A DNA stretch of 40,375 nucleotides, taken from a bacterium (lineage in GTDB: Bacteria; Hydrothermota; UBA3072; JAPDKE01). The stretch is taken from positions 1 through 40,375 of the forward strand of contig JAPDKE010000042.1 of the NCBI GenBank assembly GCA_029258725.1. Reading direction: 5' to 3'. A program made the translations under genes and the position numbers. The notes below the pieces were generated by a model, which worked only from the letters and a program-made list of their open reading frames with translations, was not told the DNA's origin and ran no database searches. Of the stretch, positions 23,662 to 33,502 are shown one piece after another; position 1 is the first letter of the stretch; each line of letters starts with the position of its first letter.

Positions 23662-24320
23662 CAGTTTCTCCTTTCAAGCAAAAATACAAGTGAACCAAAA
23701 AACGTGCGCATCTTTATCTTTACAGGAATGCGTTCGGGAGTATCAGAATACCACAGATCAAGTCCTCCTTTCCTGCCAAACGCCTTTGTTTCGGGCAAAA
23801 CGGGCTTAACCCTGAAAGCCTCAAACTCACCCCAGGGCACCCTCACCCTCTCTTTTTCAACAACCTCTATTTTGAGATCCCCTGTTATCTCATCCGCATG
23901 CACAGGAATATAAAAGGTTTTACCAACCTCCAGCGGCAGAAGTCTTACATAGTAGATGGAGGAGAGCAGGTCAACCATGCACTCCCTTCCCGGATACTCC
24001 CTTCCATCAGAATACCTTACCTTTTCTTCCCCAAACTCTATCTCCACCATATTCTTATACCTCCCCTCCTGTATCTTTTTCCTGAACCTGCATGAGCAGA
24101 AGGAATCCACCCTCACCCATGAGTCGTACCGGTCCTCAACCTTAAAAAACAGGTTAAAAAATCCCTCTGTCCTCTCTTCTGATATTATACGATAAACTTC
24201 CATTCCCTGCAAGGTGTCCTTCTCCACCCACATCCACGCTCTCCCTGCAGTGAAGGGTCCGTATTTTACCACATACTCCAGCCTTTCCCCCAGAAAAGGA
24301 AAGGACAGAAGAAAGAACAT
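23661..24320 (-). CDS. DUF3108-type secreted protein
   Basis: This 219-residue protein has a short signal peptide (MFFLLSFPFLG) and then GERLEYVVKYGPFTAGRAWM, the typical opening of DUF3108 proteins, followed by beta-rich sequence with EGFFNLFFKVEDRYDSWV, ECMVDLLSSIYYVRLLPLEVGKTFYIPV and DLWYSDTPERIPVKIKM near the end. DUF3108 proteins are periplasmic or outer-membrane-associated and of unknown function. Its ATG lies only 5 nt from the -10 box of its promoter, so the mRNA is probably leaderless. It is the first gene of the long minus-strand train. Confidence 0.85.
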   Translation of the reverse strand: MFFLLSFPFLGERLEYVVKYGPFTAGRAWMWVEKDTLQGMEVYRIISEERTEGFFNLFFKVEDRYDSWVRVDSFCSCRFRKKIQEGRYKNMVEIEFGEEKVRYSDGREYPGRECMVDLLSSIYYVRLLPLEVGKTFYIPVHADEITGDLKIEVVEKERVRVPWGEFEAFRVKPVLPETKAFGRKGGLDLWYSDTPERIPVKIKMRTFFGSLVFLLERRN

Positions 24321-24325
24321 AATAT

Positions 24326-24354
24326 ATTTTAATCCCTTAAAAAGGTCTTGTCAA
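24326..24354 (-). promoter_or_regulatory. Leaderless-type promoter for the minus-strand gene train
   Basis: On the minus strand TTGACA (24354-24349), a 17 bp spacer and TAAAAT (24331-24326) are followed after 5 nt by ATG 24320. The expected transcription start coincides with the A of the start codon. The -35 overlaps that of the divergent promoter. Confidence 0.75.
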
Positions 24355-24375
24355 TCCCTGTAAATTTGATATAAT
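24348..24375 (+). promoter_or_regulatory. Leaderless-type promoter for rpe and the plus-strand operon
   Basis: TTGTCA (24348-24353), a 16 bp spacer and a perfect TATAAT (24370-24375) are followed after 6 nt by ATG 24382. The start of transcription should fall at or one base before the start codon. No Shine-Dalgarno sequence exists. Confidence 0.78.
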
Positions 24376-24381
24376 ATTTTC

Positions 24382-25038
24382 ATGTGGGTTGCCCCTTCGC
24401 TTCTCTCCTGCGATTTCTCATGTCTGAGGGAGGAGATTGAAGATGTGGTGAGAGGGGGGGCGGATCTCCTCCACCTGGATGTGATGGACGGTCACTTCGT
24501 CCCGAATCTCACATTTGGACCCATGATAGTAAAGGCGATAAGGAAACTCACCCGCCTTCCCCTTGACGCCCATCTCATGATAGAAAATCCTGAAAAATGG
24601 GTTGACCGGTTCATTGAGGCGGGTGCTGACTGGATATCCTTTCACTTTGAGGCATGTAGGGACCCCATATCCCTGGCAAAATACCTCAAAGAGAAGAAAA
24701 TAAAGGCAGGTCTTGCAATAAATCCAGGAACACCCTTTGAAAGCGTGAAGGATATACTCAGGGAGTTTGACTTCATTCTTGTCATGACCGTTAACCCGGG
24801 GTTTGGTGGTCAGCGTTTCATGAAGGAGGTGGTGGAAAAAATTGAAAGGATACACTCATACCTCGGGGGGGAGATACCCATAGAGGTTGACGGTGGAATA
24901 AATGCGGAGACGGTTGAATATGTATTGAAGGCAGGGGCAACCATAATAGTTTCAGGCTCATACATCTTTGGTTCCCCTGACCGGAAATACGCAATAGATT
25001 CCTTAAGGAGGGAAAATGGGGATAAAGGAAAGGCTTGA
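24382..25038 (+). CDS. rpe: Ribulose-phosphate 3-epimerase
   Basis: This 218-residue TIM barrel has the family signatures: VAPSLLSCDF with the N-terminal Ser, LHLDVMDGHFVPNLTFGP, DAHLMIENP, VMTVNPGFGGQRF, VDGGIN and VSGSYIFG. The metal-binding His and Asp residues (HLD, MDGH, AH, VDGG) are all present. It interconverts ribulose-5-P and xylulose-5-P in the pentose phosphate pathway. It leads the plus-strand operon with no ribosome site, so it is likely translated from a leaderless mRNA. It overlaps the next gene by 23 nt. Confidence 0.97.
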   Translation: MWVAPSLLSCDFSCLREEIEDVVRGGADLLHLDVMDGHFVPNLTFGPMIVKAIRKLTRLPLDAHLMIENPEKWVDRFIEAGADWISFHFEACRDPISLAKYLKEKKIKAGLAINPGTPFESVKDILREFDFILVMTVNPGFGGQRFMKEVVEKIERIHSYLGGEIPIEVDGGINAETVEYVLKAGATIIVSGSYIFGSPDRKYAIDSLRRENGDKGKA

Positions 25039-27145
25039 GGGAGTGGTTGTTGACCTGGTAAAAAACCTTGCCCTGTGTTTAAACAACACAAAGGCATACC
25101 CACCCGGGCATCCCTTTGTCCAGCGTACACTTGAGGAAACAAAAAAGATGCTCGACGATGTCATGCAGGGGGAGGAATTGAATCTCGTTGTTTTTGAAAC
25201 CGCTTTATTTGTTGATGAGATAAGGATTGAAAGAGGGAAGGTACCTCCTCTTGGGAGTTTTTTGAGAAACCTTCAGAAGGTAGGAGTGAACTCAATCACC
25301 ATAAAACCTGGATTTGAGGTTGAGGAACTTGACAAATTCATGAGATGTTTAACCGCAGACAGGCTAACCCTTGAGGAGAAAGGTGGTATTGAAAACCTGG
25401 TAAAATCAGAAGGAATAAAACATCTTGCTGTAAACGAGGTATCTTACGGGATAATAAAAGGGGGGAAACCGAAAGAGGAAAAGGGAGTTACAATAGGATG
25501 GGACTCGTTTATTTCCCTTCTTTCTGAAGGAAAGGTTGATAACCCGGGGAAAATGGAAAGTTCGATATGGGAGGGTATAGAAACCGTTGAGGACTTCTTA
25601 AAGAGGGTTGAAAGAATAGCAGAAACAATCCTCTCCACCTATACAGAAGAGGAAAGGCTTGCCTTTTCAAAGTGGTTGCTTGACTTTGTGAGAAAGTCCG
25701 GTGAAAAACTCAAAGACAAAATAAAGGATGCTCATCAGTTCAACGCATGGGTGGCAAAACTCCTCCGTGAGAAATTATCAAGACTTTCAGATGATGAACT
25801 CGTTGCCCTGTTCCGTGGAAGAACGGACTTTGAGCAGTATCTTCCTGAAGGGAAGAAAGGGTTGATTGATAAGATAAAGGAGGCGGTTGTGGAAAAGGGT
25901 CTGGAGGTGGAGGAGATAAAGATTGAACAGGAGGCAATAACCGAGGAGAAGGTTGTGATTACAGGAGAAAAGGCATATCAGGAACTCAGGGAGCGCGCTG
26001 AGGCGGGAATAATGGAGGATGAGTTTGAAAAACTCGTTGGTCCTTTTCTCAAGCTGCTTGAGGATGAAAATCCTGAGGTGAGAAAGGGGGCTGTTGAGAG
26101 AATTGGAGAGATGATAGAGCAGTTGCTTTCGGGAGAGAAGATAAATCTCCTTGAAAGATTTATAGAAAAACTCAAGGAAAACCTGGAGCGCGAGGAGGAT
26201 TTCCATGTCTATATAGCCTATACAAAGACGTTTGAGAAAGTTGCATCGGAGTTGAGGAAGAAGGGGAGAGAGGATATTGCGGACATGGTAAATAAAGTAT
26301 TCGCCGACTTCATGAGTTCGGAGGAAAAGAAAAAGAGGGCTGTTCAGGCAATAGGAAAGATAGGGGGAAAGGATGCCCTTATATATCTTCTCTCCGCCCT
26401 CTGGGAGCCCGGTGTGTATCAGGAGGTGAGGGATGCAATCGTCTCCCAGGGGAGGGAGGCACTGCCTGTGGTTATAGAGGTCTTTCAGGAGGCAGAAGAC
26501 AAGGACCTGAGAAGAAAGTTAAAGGATATCTTAATACGTTTCGGGGAGGAGATACTTCCATTCATGGATGTGCTCATAGAGGATGAGAGGTGGTATATAA
26601 GAAAAGAAGCGGCATCTATTTTATCAGAGCTGGGAAAGGAGTCGGCACTTCCATATCTAAAAAAACTTGTTGAGGACAGGGAATTCATGGTGAAGAAGGA
26701 GGCAATAGCAGGGATAGCAAAAATCGGAGGGGAGGTTGCGGAGGATGCACTTATATCTTCTTTAAAAGGGGTTGGTCCAAAGTTGTTAAAAGAAGGGCTT
26801 GAATTGCTTTCAAAACTTGGAGGGGAAAAGGGGAAGGAATTTATAATTTCACTCCTGGATAAAGAGGAAATAAGAAAGGACCCCGAACTGTTTAAAGAAG
26901 TTATAAAGTATGCTGGACTCACCCGGAAGAAGGAGGCGGTTGAACCCCTGATAAAGATAGTTGAGGAGAAGGGCTTCCTGGGGAGACCAAAATATCCTGA
27001 TGATGTAAGAATGAATGTTGTGTATGCCCTTGCAAGGATAGGAGGGGTGGAGGCAGAGGAGGAATTAAAAAAACTTACCAGTGACCCTTCAAAGGGAGTA
27101 AGGGTTGCGGCGGAATCTGCCTTGAAGAGGATAGGAAATGCATGA
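25016..27145 (+). CDS. HEAT-repeat protein with N-terminal signalling-associated domain
   Basis: This 709-residue cytoplasmic protein starts behind TAAGGAGGGAAA. The first 110 or so residues ([64 protein letters not shown]) match a domain found in front of HEAT repeats or HD-GYP modules in several bacterial signalling proteins. Residues about 330-709 form HEAT/PBS-lyase-type repeats ([76 protein letters not shown]). It is likely a scaffold for protein binding; the partner is unknown. It overlaps rpe and guaA, so it is translated with housekeeping enzymes. Confidence 0.85.
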   Translation: MGIKERLEGVVVDLVKNLALCLNNTKAYPPGHPFVQRTLEETKKMLDDVMQGEELNLVVFETALFVDEIRIERGKVPPLGSFLRNLQKVGVNSITIKPGFEVEELDKFMRCLTADRLTLEEKGGIENLVKSEGIKHLAVNEVSYGIIKGGKPKEEKGVTIGWDSFISLLSEGKVDNPGKMESSIWEGIETVEDFLKRVERIAETILSTYTEEERLAFSKWLLDFVRKSGEKLKDKIKDAHQFNAWVAKLLREKLSRLSDDELVALFRGRTDFEQYLPEGKKGLIDKIKEAVVEKGLEVEEIKIEQEAITEEKVVITGEKAYQELRERAEAGIMEDEFEKLVGPFLKLLEDENPEVRKGAVERIGEMIEQLLSGEKINLLERFIEKLKENLEREEDFHVYIAYTKTFEKVASELRKKGREDIADMVNKVFADFMSSEEKKKRAVQAIGKIGGKDALIYLLSALWEPGVYQEVRDAIVSQGREALPVVIEVFQEAEDKDLRRKLKDILIRFGEEILPFMDVLIEDERWYIRKEAASILSELGKESALPYLKKLVEDREFMVKKEAIAGIAKIGGEVAEDALISSLKGVGPKLLKEGLELLSKLGGEKGKEFIISLLDKEEIRKDPELFKEVIKYAGLTRKKEAVEPLIKIVEEKGFLGRPKYPDDVRMNVVYALARIGGVEAEEELKKLTSDPSKGVRVAAESALKRIGNA

Positions 27146-28649
27146 AAAGATAGCAGTTCTTGACTTCGGTTCCCAGTACACACAACTCATAGCAAGAAAG
27201 GTAAGAGAACTCAGGGTAAAGGCTGAAATTTTCCCTTACAATCATGTACCCCGGGATGTGATAGGAATAATTCTCTCAGGAGGTCCCTCAAGCGTTTATG
27301 AACCCGGAGCACCACTTCCTGACCCATCCATATTCTCCCTGAATGTTCCCATACTCGGTATATGTTATGGAATGCAGGCAATAGTTCATCACTTTGGGGG
27401 AAAGGTTGAAAAGGGATTGAAAAGGGAGTATGGAAGGGCATATCTTGAAATCCTTTCGGATGACCCCCTTTTTTACGGGTTAAAAAGAAAAACCTTAGTC
27501 TGGATGAGCCACGGGGATAAAATAGAAGAACTTCCTCCTGGATTCATGGCAATAGCAAGGACTGAAAATTCTCCTTACGCAGTTATAAAGCATGAGAAAA
27601 TTTACGGGGTACAGTTTCATCCCGAGGTTCATCATACCGAAGAGGGAAAAAAACTGCTTGAAAACTTCCTGTACCGGGTATGCAACGCAAAGGGAACATG
27701 GACCATGGAATCGTTTGTGGAAAGTGCGGTAAGAGAAATAAAGGAGACGGTAAAGGATTCCCATGCAGTCCTTGCCCTCTCAGGTGGTGTTGATTCCTCG
27801 GTTGCAGCAGTTCTTGCGGAGCGCGCCATCGGAAAAAGATTCCATCCCATATTTGTTGATACGGGTCTTTTGAGGAAGAATGAAAAAGAAGAAGTTGTAA
27901 GAGTATTCAGGGATAAGATGGGAATGGATTTGCATGTGGTTGAGGCTGAGGAGGAATTCCTCTCCGCACTTAAAGGTGTTAAGGACCCTGAGGAAAAGAG
28001 AAGGATAATAGGGCACAAGTTCATTGAGGTCTTTGAACGTGAGGCGGAGCACACAGGGGCAGAATACCTGATACAGGGAACACTCTATCCTGACAGAATT
28101 GAAAGTTCCTCAGTCATTGGTCCCTCAAGGACCATAAAGACCCATCACAACGTTGGGGGACTGCCTGAAAGGATGAAGTTAAAACTTGTTGAACCATTGA
28201 GGGAACTTTTTAAGGACGAGGTAAGAAGAGTGGCGAGGATTCTGGGACTTCCAGAGTCCATATGGGGAAGGCATCCATTTCCGGGTCCGGGTCTTGCGGT
28301 GAGGGTTCTGGGGGAGATAACAAAGGAAAAACTTGATATTTTAAGGGAGGCAGATGCAATATTCATTGAGGAATTGAGAAAACACAATCTTTACAACAGG
28401 ATATGGCAGGCATTCTGTGTTCTTTTACCCGTTCGTTCGGTTGGAGTGATGGGAGACTACAGGACGTATGAATATGTGGTTGCATTGAGGGCAGTTACCA
28501 GCGAAGATGGAATGACCGCAGACTGGTTCAGGTTCCCCCACGATGTTCTTGCAGCCATATCAACCAGGATTGTAAATGAGGTGAGGGGAATAAACAGGGT
28601 TGTCTATGACATAACCTCAAAACCGCCGGGAACCATAGAATGGGAATAA
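27138..28649 (+). CDS. guaA: GMP synthase (glutamine-hydrolysing)
   Basis: This 503-residue enzyme has the class I glutamine amidotransferase domain ([18 protein letters not shown]; nucleophile Cys in GICYGMQ; catalytic His and Glu in [11 protein letters not shown]) and the ATP pyrophosphatase domain with P-loop [11 protein letters not shown] and C-terminal dimerisation motifs ([36 protein letters not shown] at the end). It aminates XMP to GMP. All catalytic motifs are present and the length is typical. The start overlaps the HEAT gene by 8 nt and the end overlaps the M16 peptidase gene by 10 nt. Confidence 0.98.
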   Translation: MHEKIAVLDFGSQYTQLIARKVRELRVKAEIFPYNHVPRDVIGIILSGGPSSVYEPGAPLPDPSIFSLNVPILGICYGMQAIVHHFGGKVEKGLKREYGRAYLEILSDDPLFYGLKRKTLVWMSHGDKIEELPPGFMAIARTENSPYAVIKHEKIYGVQFHPEVHHTEEGKKLLENFLYRVCNAKGTWTMESFVESAVREIKETVKDSHAVLALSGGVDSSVAAVLAERAIGKRFHPIFVDTGLLRKNEKEEVVRVFRDKMGMDLHVVEAEEEFLSALKGVKDPEEKRRIIGHKFIEVFEREAEHTGAEYLIQGTLYPDRIESSSVIGPSRTIKTHHNVGGLPERMKLKLVEPLRELFKDEVRRVARILGLPESIWGRHPFPGPGLAVRVLGEITKEKLDILREADAIFIEELRKHNLYNRIWQAFCVLLPVRSVGVMGDYRTYEYVVALRAVTSEDGMTADWFRFPHDVLAAISTRIVNEVRGINRVVYDITSKPPGTIEWE

Positions 28650-29869
28650 TAATTCTTTTTGCATGGGAAAGGATTATACTGGATAATGGACTAACCGTAA
28701 TTTATGAACAGGATACAACGTTCCCTGTCGTGAGTGTCCAGTTGTGGTACCGGGTTGGAAGTGTTTATGAGTATCCCGGAATAACCGGAATTTCACATCT
28801 TTTAGAACACATGATGTTCAGGAAAACAAAAAACCTGGACTACGGTGAGTATGGAGAAAGGGTCAGGGAACTCGGAGGGGAGTATAATGGAGCAACATCG
28901 TATGACTACACATTTTACTACATAAACATCGCAAAGGACCGGTGGGAGGAGGCACTGAAACTTGAAAGTGAAAGAATGCAAAATCTTGTTGTTGACAGTG
29001 CAGACTTTGAAAGGGAAAGAAAGGTTGTTCTTGAGGAATATCTCAGGGGAATCTCAAATCCTCTTGGGAAATTTTACAGGGAATTTAATTACCTTCTCTA
29101 TCTTAACTATCCCTATCGCCAACCCATCATAGGATACAGAAGCGATATAGAAAACATTTCCTGGGGAGAGGTTTACGAACATTATGAGAAATTCTACAGC
29201 CCCTCCAATGCTGTCCTTGTAATAGTCGGGGATGTGGAAAGGAACGAAATGCTTGAAGCGGTGAAAGAATATTTTGGACATATAAGGAAAAAACCACCGG
29301 GAAAGATAAGGATACCCGAAGGTGAAGAGGGTGGAGAAAGAAGAATGTTTATAAGAGAGAACGTTCCTTACCGGAAGATAGCAATGGGATTTCCTGTCCC
29401 TCCGCGTGGAGACCCGGATTACACCCCCTGTCTTCTTCTTTCTTACATCCTTTCAGGAGAAAGGGGATATTTAAAGAAACATATAAAGGAGTTTGATGTC
29501 TCCGCCTATCTCAACCGGAGGAAGTTCAAACCCGCGCTTATTGTAACAGCAACCTTTGATGAGAAAATCTCATACGGGCATGCAGAATCCCTTATTTTAA
29601 CAGTCCTTTCATCCCTTCCTGACTCCCTCACTCCCCGGATGCTTAAAAGGGCAAAGGAAAAGGCAATAACGGATATATACAGCATGAGTTCATCCCCATT
29701 CATGAGGGCAAATTTCCTGGGATACCTTGAGTGCACAGGTCACGTGGAAGATGGGGATACCCTCCTCGGACAGATTCAGGGAACGAAGATTGAGGATATA
29801 AAGAGGGTGATTGAAAAATATATAAAAAGGGAAAGGATGGCGGTTCTCACCATGGGGAGGGAGCCGTGA
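28640..29869 (+). CDS. M16 metallopeptidase, catalytic (zinc-binding) subunit
   Basis: This 409-residue protein has the inverted zinc motif HxxEH as HLLEH (His53, Glu56, His57) in [17 protein letters not shown], and the downstream [11 protein letters not shown] region that supplies the third ligand. The C-terminal half lacks the Arg/Tyr pair (R...GLAY) that fixes the substrate in M16B enzymes (it reads [15 protein letters not shown]). The partner gene directly downstream has that pair but no zinc site, so the two should form one heterodimeric peptidase, like mitochondrial processing peptidase. The first residues ([10 protein letters not shown]) are a weak leader at best, so the compartment is uncertain. 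Confidence 0.92.
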   Translation: MGIIILFAWERIILDNGLTVIYEQDTTFPVVSVQLWYRVGSVYEYPGITGISHLLEHMMFRKTKNLDYGEYGERVRELGGEYNGATSYDYTFYYINIAKDRWEEALKLESERMQNLVVDSADFERERKVVLEEYLRGISNPLGKFYREFNYLLYLNYPYRQPIIGYRSDIENISWGEVYEHYEKFYSPSNAVLVIVGDVERNEMLEAVKEYFGHIRKKPPGKIRIPEGEEGGERRMFIRENVPYRKIAMGFPVPPRGDPDYTPCLLLSYILSGERGYLKKHIKEFDVSAYLNRRKFKPALIVTATFDEKISYGHAESLILTVLSSLPDSLTPRMLKRAKEKAITDIYSMSSSPFMRANFLGYLECTGHVEDGDTLLGQIQGTKIEDIKRVIEKYIKRERMAVLTMGREP

Positions 29870-31110
29870 TATTGCTTCTGGCATTTCCGGTTATTGAGAA
29901 GGCAATTCTTGAGCACGGACCGGTTGTTTATTCTGTGCGCACCCCCTCCCCTGTTGTCTACATCGGGGTTGAGGTGGATGGAGGAAGTGCGAGAAACAGG
30001 TGGGCATTTCCTGCCTTCTCCCTGCTTGAGGAGGTGTTCGATGGGCTTGATTCCCTTGACAATCTTGGAGGAGAACTGTGGGGAAGGGTGAGAAGGGAAG
30101 GGGTTTTTTATGTTATTTCCATAAGAAAAGAAAGGGTTAAGGAGGGGATATACTTGCTGAAAGAATTCCTTTTAACCCGACCTCATGGTCTCCCTGAGGG
30201 ATTTTATGAACGAATGAAGGTGAAAATTAAAAAACTCTCTTCCTCACCCGCAACCCATGGGAAGGATGTTCTTTTCAAACATCTCTACAGAGGTCCATAT
30301 TCAAAACCCCTTTACCTCCTCCCGGATTCCATTTCACTGGATTCAATAAATGCATACTTAGAAAGACACGTGGGAATAAGGAACATCACCCTTGCTATTG
30401 CAGGGAATGTGAATCCTGATTCTCTTCTTCCATACATTGATTCGCTCTTCTCCGATTTCCCGGAAGGAGATTCACTCCCTCCCTTGCCTCTTCCATCCCC
30501 GGTTTATAAGAAAAGGGTTGTTCTCATAAAGAAAAAGGGATGGGAACAGGTATGGGTCTGGCAGGGAAGACATCTGGGAATAAAAATGGACGCCAAACTC
30601 TACTTTCCCATGGTCCTCTTAAATGCCTGCCTTGGTGGTTCTGGAACCCTCTCCCGTCTTTATTCGGTTGTAAGGGAGGAACACGGATGGGCTTATGCTA
30701 TCCACACCTATTTTTACTCAAGGAGTTTTCCAGGACCATGGGTCATGAAATTTGAGACAAAAAAAGAAAACCTGAAGAATGTTATATCAACCGTAAATGA
30801 AATTATAGAGAATCCACTGGATGGAGCGGATATGGAAAGGGTAAAAGATTACCTCATGGGAAACTTCTTTATAAGCCTTTCATCCCCTTATGCCTTAATT
30901 CGCTTTATTTTCTCCTGCTCACGCTGGGAGGTTGACCCCTACTCCTTCATCCTCTCATGGGAGGAGAAACTTGAAAAACCCGAACTTCAGGATGTGGGAA
31001 TGGCAGAGGGGTATCTTCTCTCTTCACCCCCGGTATGGGTCGTGATGGGAGACCTGACGGAGGAAGATGTGAAGGAAATCTTTGGTGATGTGGAGGTGAT
31101 TGAGGAGTGA
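29866..31110 (+). CDS. M16 peptidase-like partner subunit, zinc site lost
   Basis: This 414-residue protein starts at GTG 29866, overlapping the previous stop as GTGA. It has a short signal-like N-terminus ([12 protein letters not shown]) and the M16 fold, but the HxxEH position reads SLLEE, so it cannot bind zinc. It keeps the substrate-clamping motif SRLYSVVREEHGWAYAI (Arg and Tyr) and the glycine-rich loop LGGSGTLS nearby. This is the classic non-catalytic subunit complementary to the preceding gene. It probably contributes substrate binding in a processing peptidase for exported or damaged peptides. Confidence 0.9.
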   Translation: MILLLAFPVIEKAILEHGPVVYSVRTPSPVVYIGVEVDGGSARNRWAFPAFSLLEEVFDGLDSLDNLGGELWGRVRREGVFYVISIRKERVKEGIYLLKEFLLTRPHGLPEGFYERMKVKIKKLSSSPATHGKDVLFKHLYRGPYSKPLYLLPDSISLDSINAYLERHVGIRNITLAIAGNVNPDSLLPYIDSLFSDFPEGDSLPPLPLPSPVYKKRVVLIKKKGWEQVWVWQGRHLGIKMDAKLYFPMVLLNACLGGSGTLSRLYSVVREEHGWAYAIHTYFYSRSFPGPWVMKFETKKENLKNVISTVNEIIENPLDGADMERVKDYLMGNFFISLSSPYALIRFIFSCSRWEVDPYSFILSWEEKLEKPELQDVGMAEGYLLSSPPVWVVMGDLTEEDVKEIFGDVEVIEE

Positions 31111-32642
31111 GACCCACCTCCATACTTTTTCTCTTTCTATTACTTCTTGTCTTCTTCAATCCCTCAATTCCGTTTGAGATAAGAAAATATGAGGCCCCAT
31201 TCGTCCTGCTTGATGTATCCTGCAGCATGAAGGACTGGAACATCTCAGAATGGGCAAATCTGAGGATGGAGAGGAACTATGCATTTGGAGAATCCCTGAG
31301 GATTTTGAAAAAACCGGAATTCAAGGACAGGTCAACCAATCTATCCTCCGCCCTTAAAAAAATCTCCCGGCTCTCTCCCTCCGGAGTTATCCTTATAACC
31401 GATGGGCTTTACAACGAGGGTGTATCTCCACTTGAAATTTCCTTAAATTTTCCGGTTTATCCTGTTATCTTTAAAGGAAAAAGAGAAGAAGGTGGTATTC
31501 TTTCGGTGAGGATAACCCAGGAAGTATGGGAAAATGAAAGTGTAAAAGTGTTTGTTGAGTTTGACGGGAAAAAGGAGGTGAAAATTCTCAACGGAAAAGA
31601 AGTTCTTTTTTCAGGAAAAAGGGAAAGATTTCTTGAGGAAAAGTTCCTCCTTCCTCCGGGTGAACACGTGCTCACCGTCATTGCAAAGGATACGGTTTCA
31701 TTCCCGGTGAGGGTGAGGGAAAAACCGGATATCCTGCTTGTAACCCAAAAACCCGACTGGGACTTCAAATTTCTGAGAAGGTATTTTGAGAAAAGACCTG
31801 TGAATCTGGATGTTTTCTGGAAGAGAAATCATGAGCTTCTTTCCCTTTCCGAAAGAAAATCCCTCCTTCCCCGCTATTCCCTTATCCTCCTCCATGCCTT
31901 TGAGGACACATTTCTGTATTCAAAAACAGAAAAAATATGGTTCTTCCCGCCAAAACCCCTATTTCATCCCCTCTTGCCCATACTTCCGGGTCCCGGGAAG
32001 GGTAAAGAAAGGGAGGTTTTTGACCGCCGTCCTCCCCTGATTATCCTTCCCTGGAGTGGAATAAAGCCGGGTGGGAAGGTTCTCTTCCAGGAAAAAGATA
32101 TCCCCTTAGTTGCATCCTACGGAAAGATAGTCCAGTTCAACTTCAGGGGATTTTACCGATACTTTCTGCACGGGTATAGGGAAATTCAGGCAATTTTTGA
32201 TTCCCTTTTCTTTCCGCCCCCATCCCCTGAATTTCCTGTTTATGTTGTGGAGGGAAGGAAAACCGAGATCCCCGCTCCCGGCCCATCCGTTCTCCTGCTC
32301 GATGGCAAGAAGATACCCGCGATAAAGAAAGAAAACGGGTATGCTTTTGTTCTTCCACCCCTCTCTTCCGGTGAGCATTCATGGCGTCTTGGTGGTCGGG
32401 AGGGAAAAATACATGTTCTCCCGGGTTCGTGTGAAAAATTCGGGTCTTCCCCGGATACGGTTCTTTTGAAAAGACTTGCGGAGAAAAGCGGTGGAAAGGT
32501 GATAAGGAAAAAAGAGGATATTCCTGGAAGGGTATCCGTCAAAAGGAAAATACTCCTCTCCCCCTTCCGCTCCCCTCTTTATCTCTTAATACTTTTGCTT
32601 GTATTCACATGGGACCTTGTCGTATGGTTGAGGAGAAGATAA
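31107..32642 (+). CDS. VWA-like membrane-anchored protein with N- and C-terminal hydrophobic segments
   Basis: This 511-residue protein starts at GTG 31107, again in a GTGA overlap. A signal peptide (SILFLFLLLLVFFNPSIP) is followed by a von Willebrand A-like segment with the MIDAS triad start DVSCSM (DxSxS, about residue 36) and GVILITDGLYNEG. Further on are an Ig-like part and a region resembling the glutamine-amidotransferase-like insert of BatA/GldN-type VWA proteins. The C-terminus is a TM helix (LYLLILLLVFTWDLVVWL) with a positively charged end. It could be a surface adhesion or chaperone-coupled protein; its ligand is unknown. It lies between the M16 pair and queG, so a link to the peptidase is plausible but unproven. 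Confidence 0.75.
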   Translation: MRPTSILFLFLLLLVFFNPSIPFEIRKYEAPFVLLDVSCSMKDWNISEWANLRMERNYAFGESLRILKKPEFKDRSTNLSSALKKISRLSPSGVILITDGLYNEGVSPLEISLNFPVYPVIFKGKREEGGILSVRITQEVWENESVKVFVEFDGKKEVKILNGKEVLFSGKRERFLEEKFLLPPGEHVLTVIAKDTVSFPVRVREKPDILLVTQKPDWDFKFLRRYFEKRPVNLDVFWKRNHELLSLSERKSLLPRYSLILLHAFEDTFLYSKTEKIWFFPPKPLFHPLLPILPGPGKGKEREVFDRRPPLIILPWSGIKPGGKVLFQEKDIPLVASYGKIVQFNFRGFYRYFLHGYREIQAIFDSLFFPPPSPEFPVYVVEGRKTEIPAPGPSVLLLDGKKIPAIKKENGYAFVLPPLSSGEHSWRLGGREGKIHVLPGSCEKFGSSPDTVLLKRLAEKSGGKVIRKKEDIPGRVSVKRKILLSPFRSPLYLLILLLVFTWDLVVWLRRR

Positions 32643-33502
32643 AGAATAAGGCAAAAGAGATAGGGTTTGACCTTTTTGGAATTGCCTCATGCGAACCATC
32701 TTTTTATCTTGATTACTTCCGGAAATGGATAGAAGAAAAAAGATACGGGGAGATGAGGTATCTTGCTGATGAGAGAAGGGCGTATCCTTTGGAGGTTTTT
32801 CCATGGGCAAAATCCGTGGTTGTTCTTGGTGTGAACTACAATCCAGGTGAAATACCCCCTCCAGAGGGGAAGGTGGGAAGGATCGCAAGGTATGCCATGG
32901 TGGAGGACTATCACAGGGTTATAAAAAGTATGCTGAAAAGACTCTTTGAGGAGATAAAATCTCTGGTGCCCGGGGTTCATGGAAAATTCTTTGTTGATTC
33001 AAGCCCGTTTTTTGAAAAGGAACTCGGAATGAGGGCAGGACTGGGATGGATTGGGAAGAACACATTGCTCATAAATCCCCGATTTGGTTCCTATTTCTTC
33101 CTTGGTGAGATTGTTCTTGATTATCCCCTCTCCCCCACCCCCAAAGAATTCAAAGGATGCGGGGACTGCGATTTGTGCATTCAGGCATGCCCCACTGGGG
33201 CCCTTTCCCCCTACTCCCTTGACCCGAGAAAATGTATAGCATATCTTACCACCGTAAAAAAGGGGAAGGTTGAGTATCCGGGAAATTTTCTTTATGGGTG
33301 TGACATCTGCCAGGAGGTATGCCCATGGAATAAGGGAAGGGAGAAAAGCAAAATTTTCAAACCCATTGAGGAGTTGATAAATCCGGGAGTTGAGGATATA
33401 ATGAAAATAAGTTTTAAAGATACGGTTATAAGGCGTTCTCTGCTTTTGAGAAACCTTGAGGTTGTGAGGAGGAACCATGGAATGGTGGAAGGATTACTTT
33501 GA
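32609..33502 (+). CDS. queG: Epoxyqueuosine reductase QueG (short form)
   Basis: This 297-residue iron-sulfur protein has two ferredoxin-like clusters (CGDCDLCIQACPTGAL and CDICQEVCPWN, with an additional CIAYL Cys between) and the family's cobalamin/active-site region (FFVDSSPFFEKELGMRAGLGWIGKNTLLI, including the catalytic Asp). It reduces epoxyqueuosine to queuosine in tRNA anticodon loops. The family usually has 340-380 residues; the C-terminal HEAT-like tRNA-binding part is missing. An in-frame ATG at 32624 is an equally good start, since neither has a clear ribosome site. It overlaps the VWA gene and the methyltransferase gene. Confidence 0.92.
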   Translation: MGPCRMVEEKIKNKAKEIGFDLFGIASCEPSFYLDYFRKWIEEKRYGEMRYLADERRAYPLEVFPWAKSVVVLGVNYNPGEIPPPEGKVGRIARYAMVEDYHRVIKSMLKRLFEEIKSLVPGVHGKFFVDSSPFFEKELGMRAGLGWIGKNTLLINPRFGSYFFLGEIVLDYPLSPTPKEFKGCGDCDLCIQACPTGALSPYSLDPRKCIAYLTTVKKGKVEYPGNFLYGCDICQEVCPWNKGREKSKIFKPIEELINPGVEDIMKISFKDTVIRRSLLLRNLEVVRRNHGMVEGLL

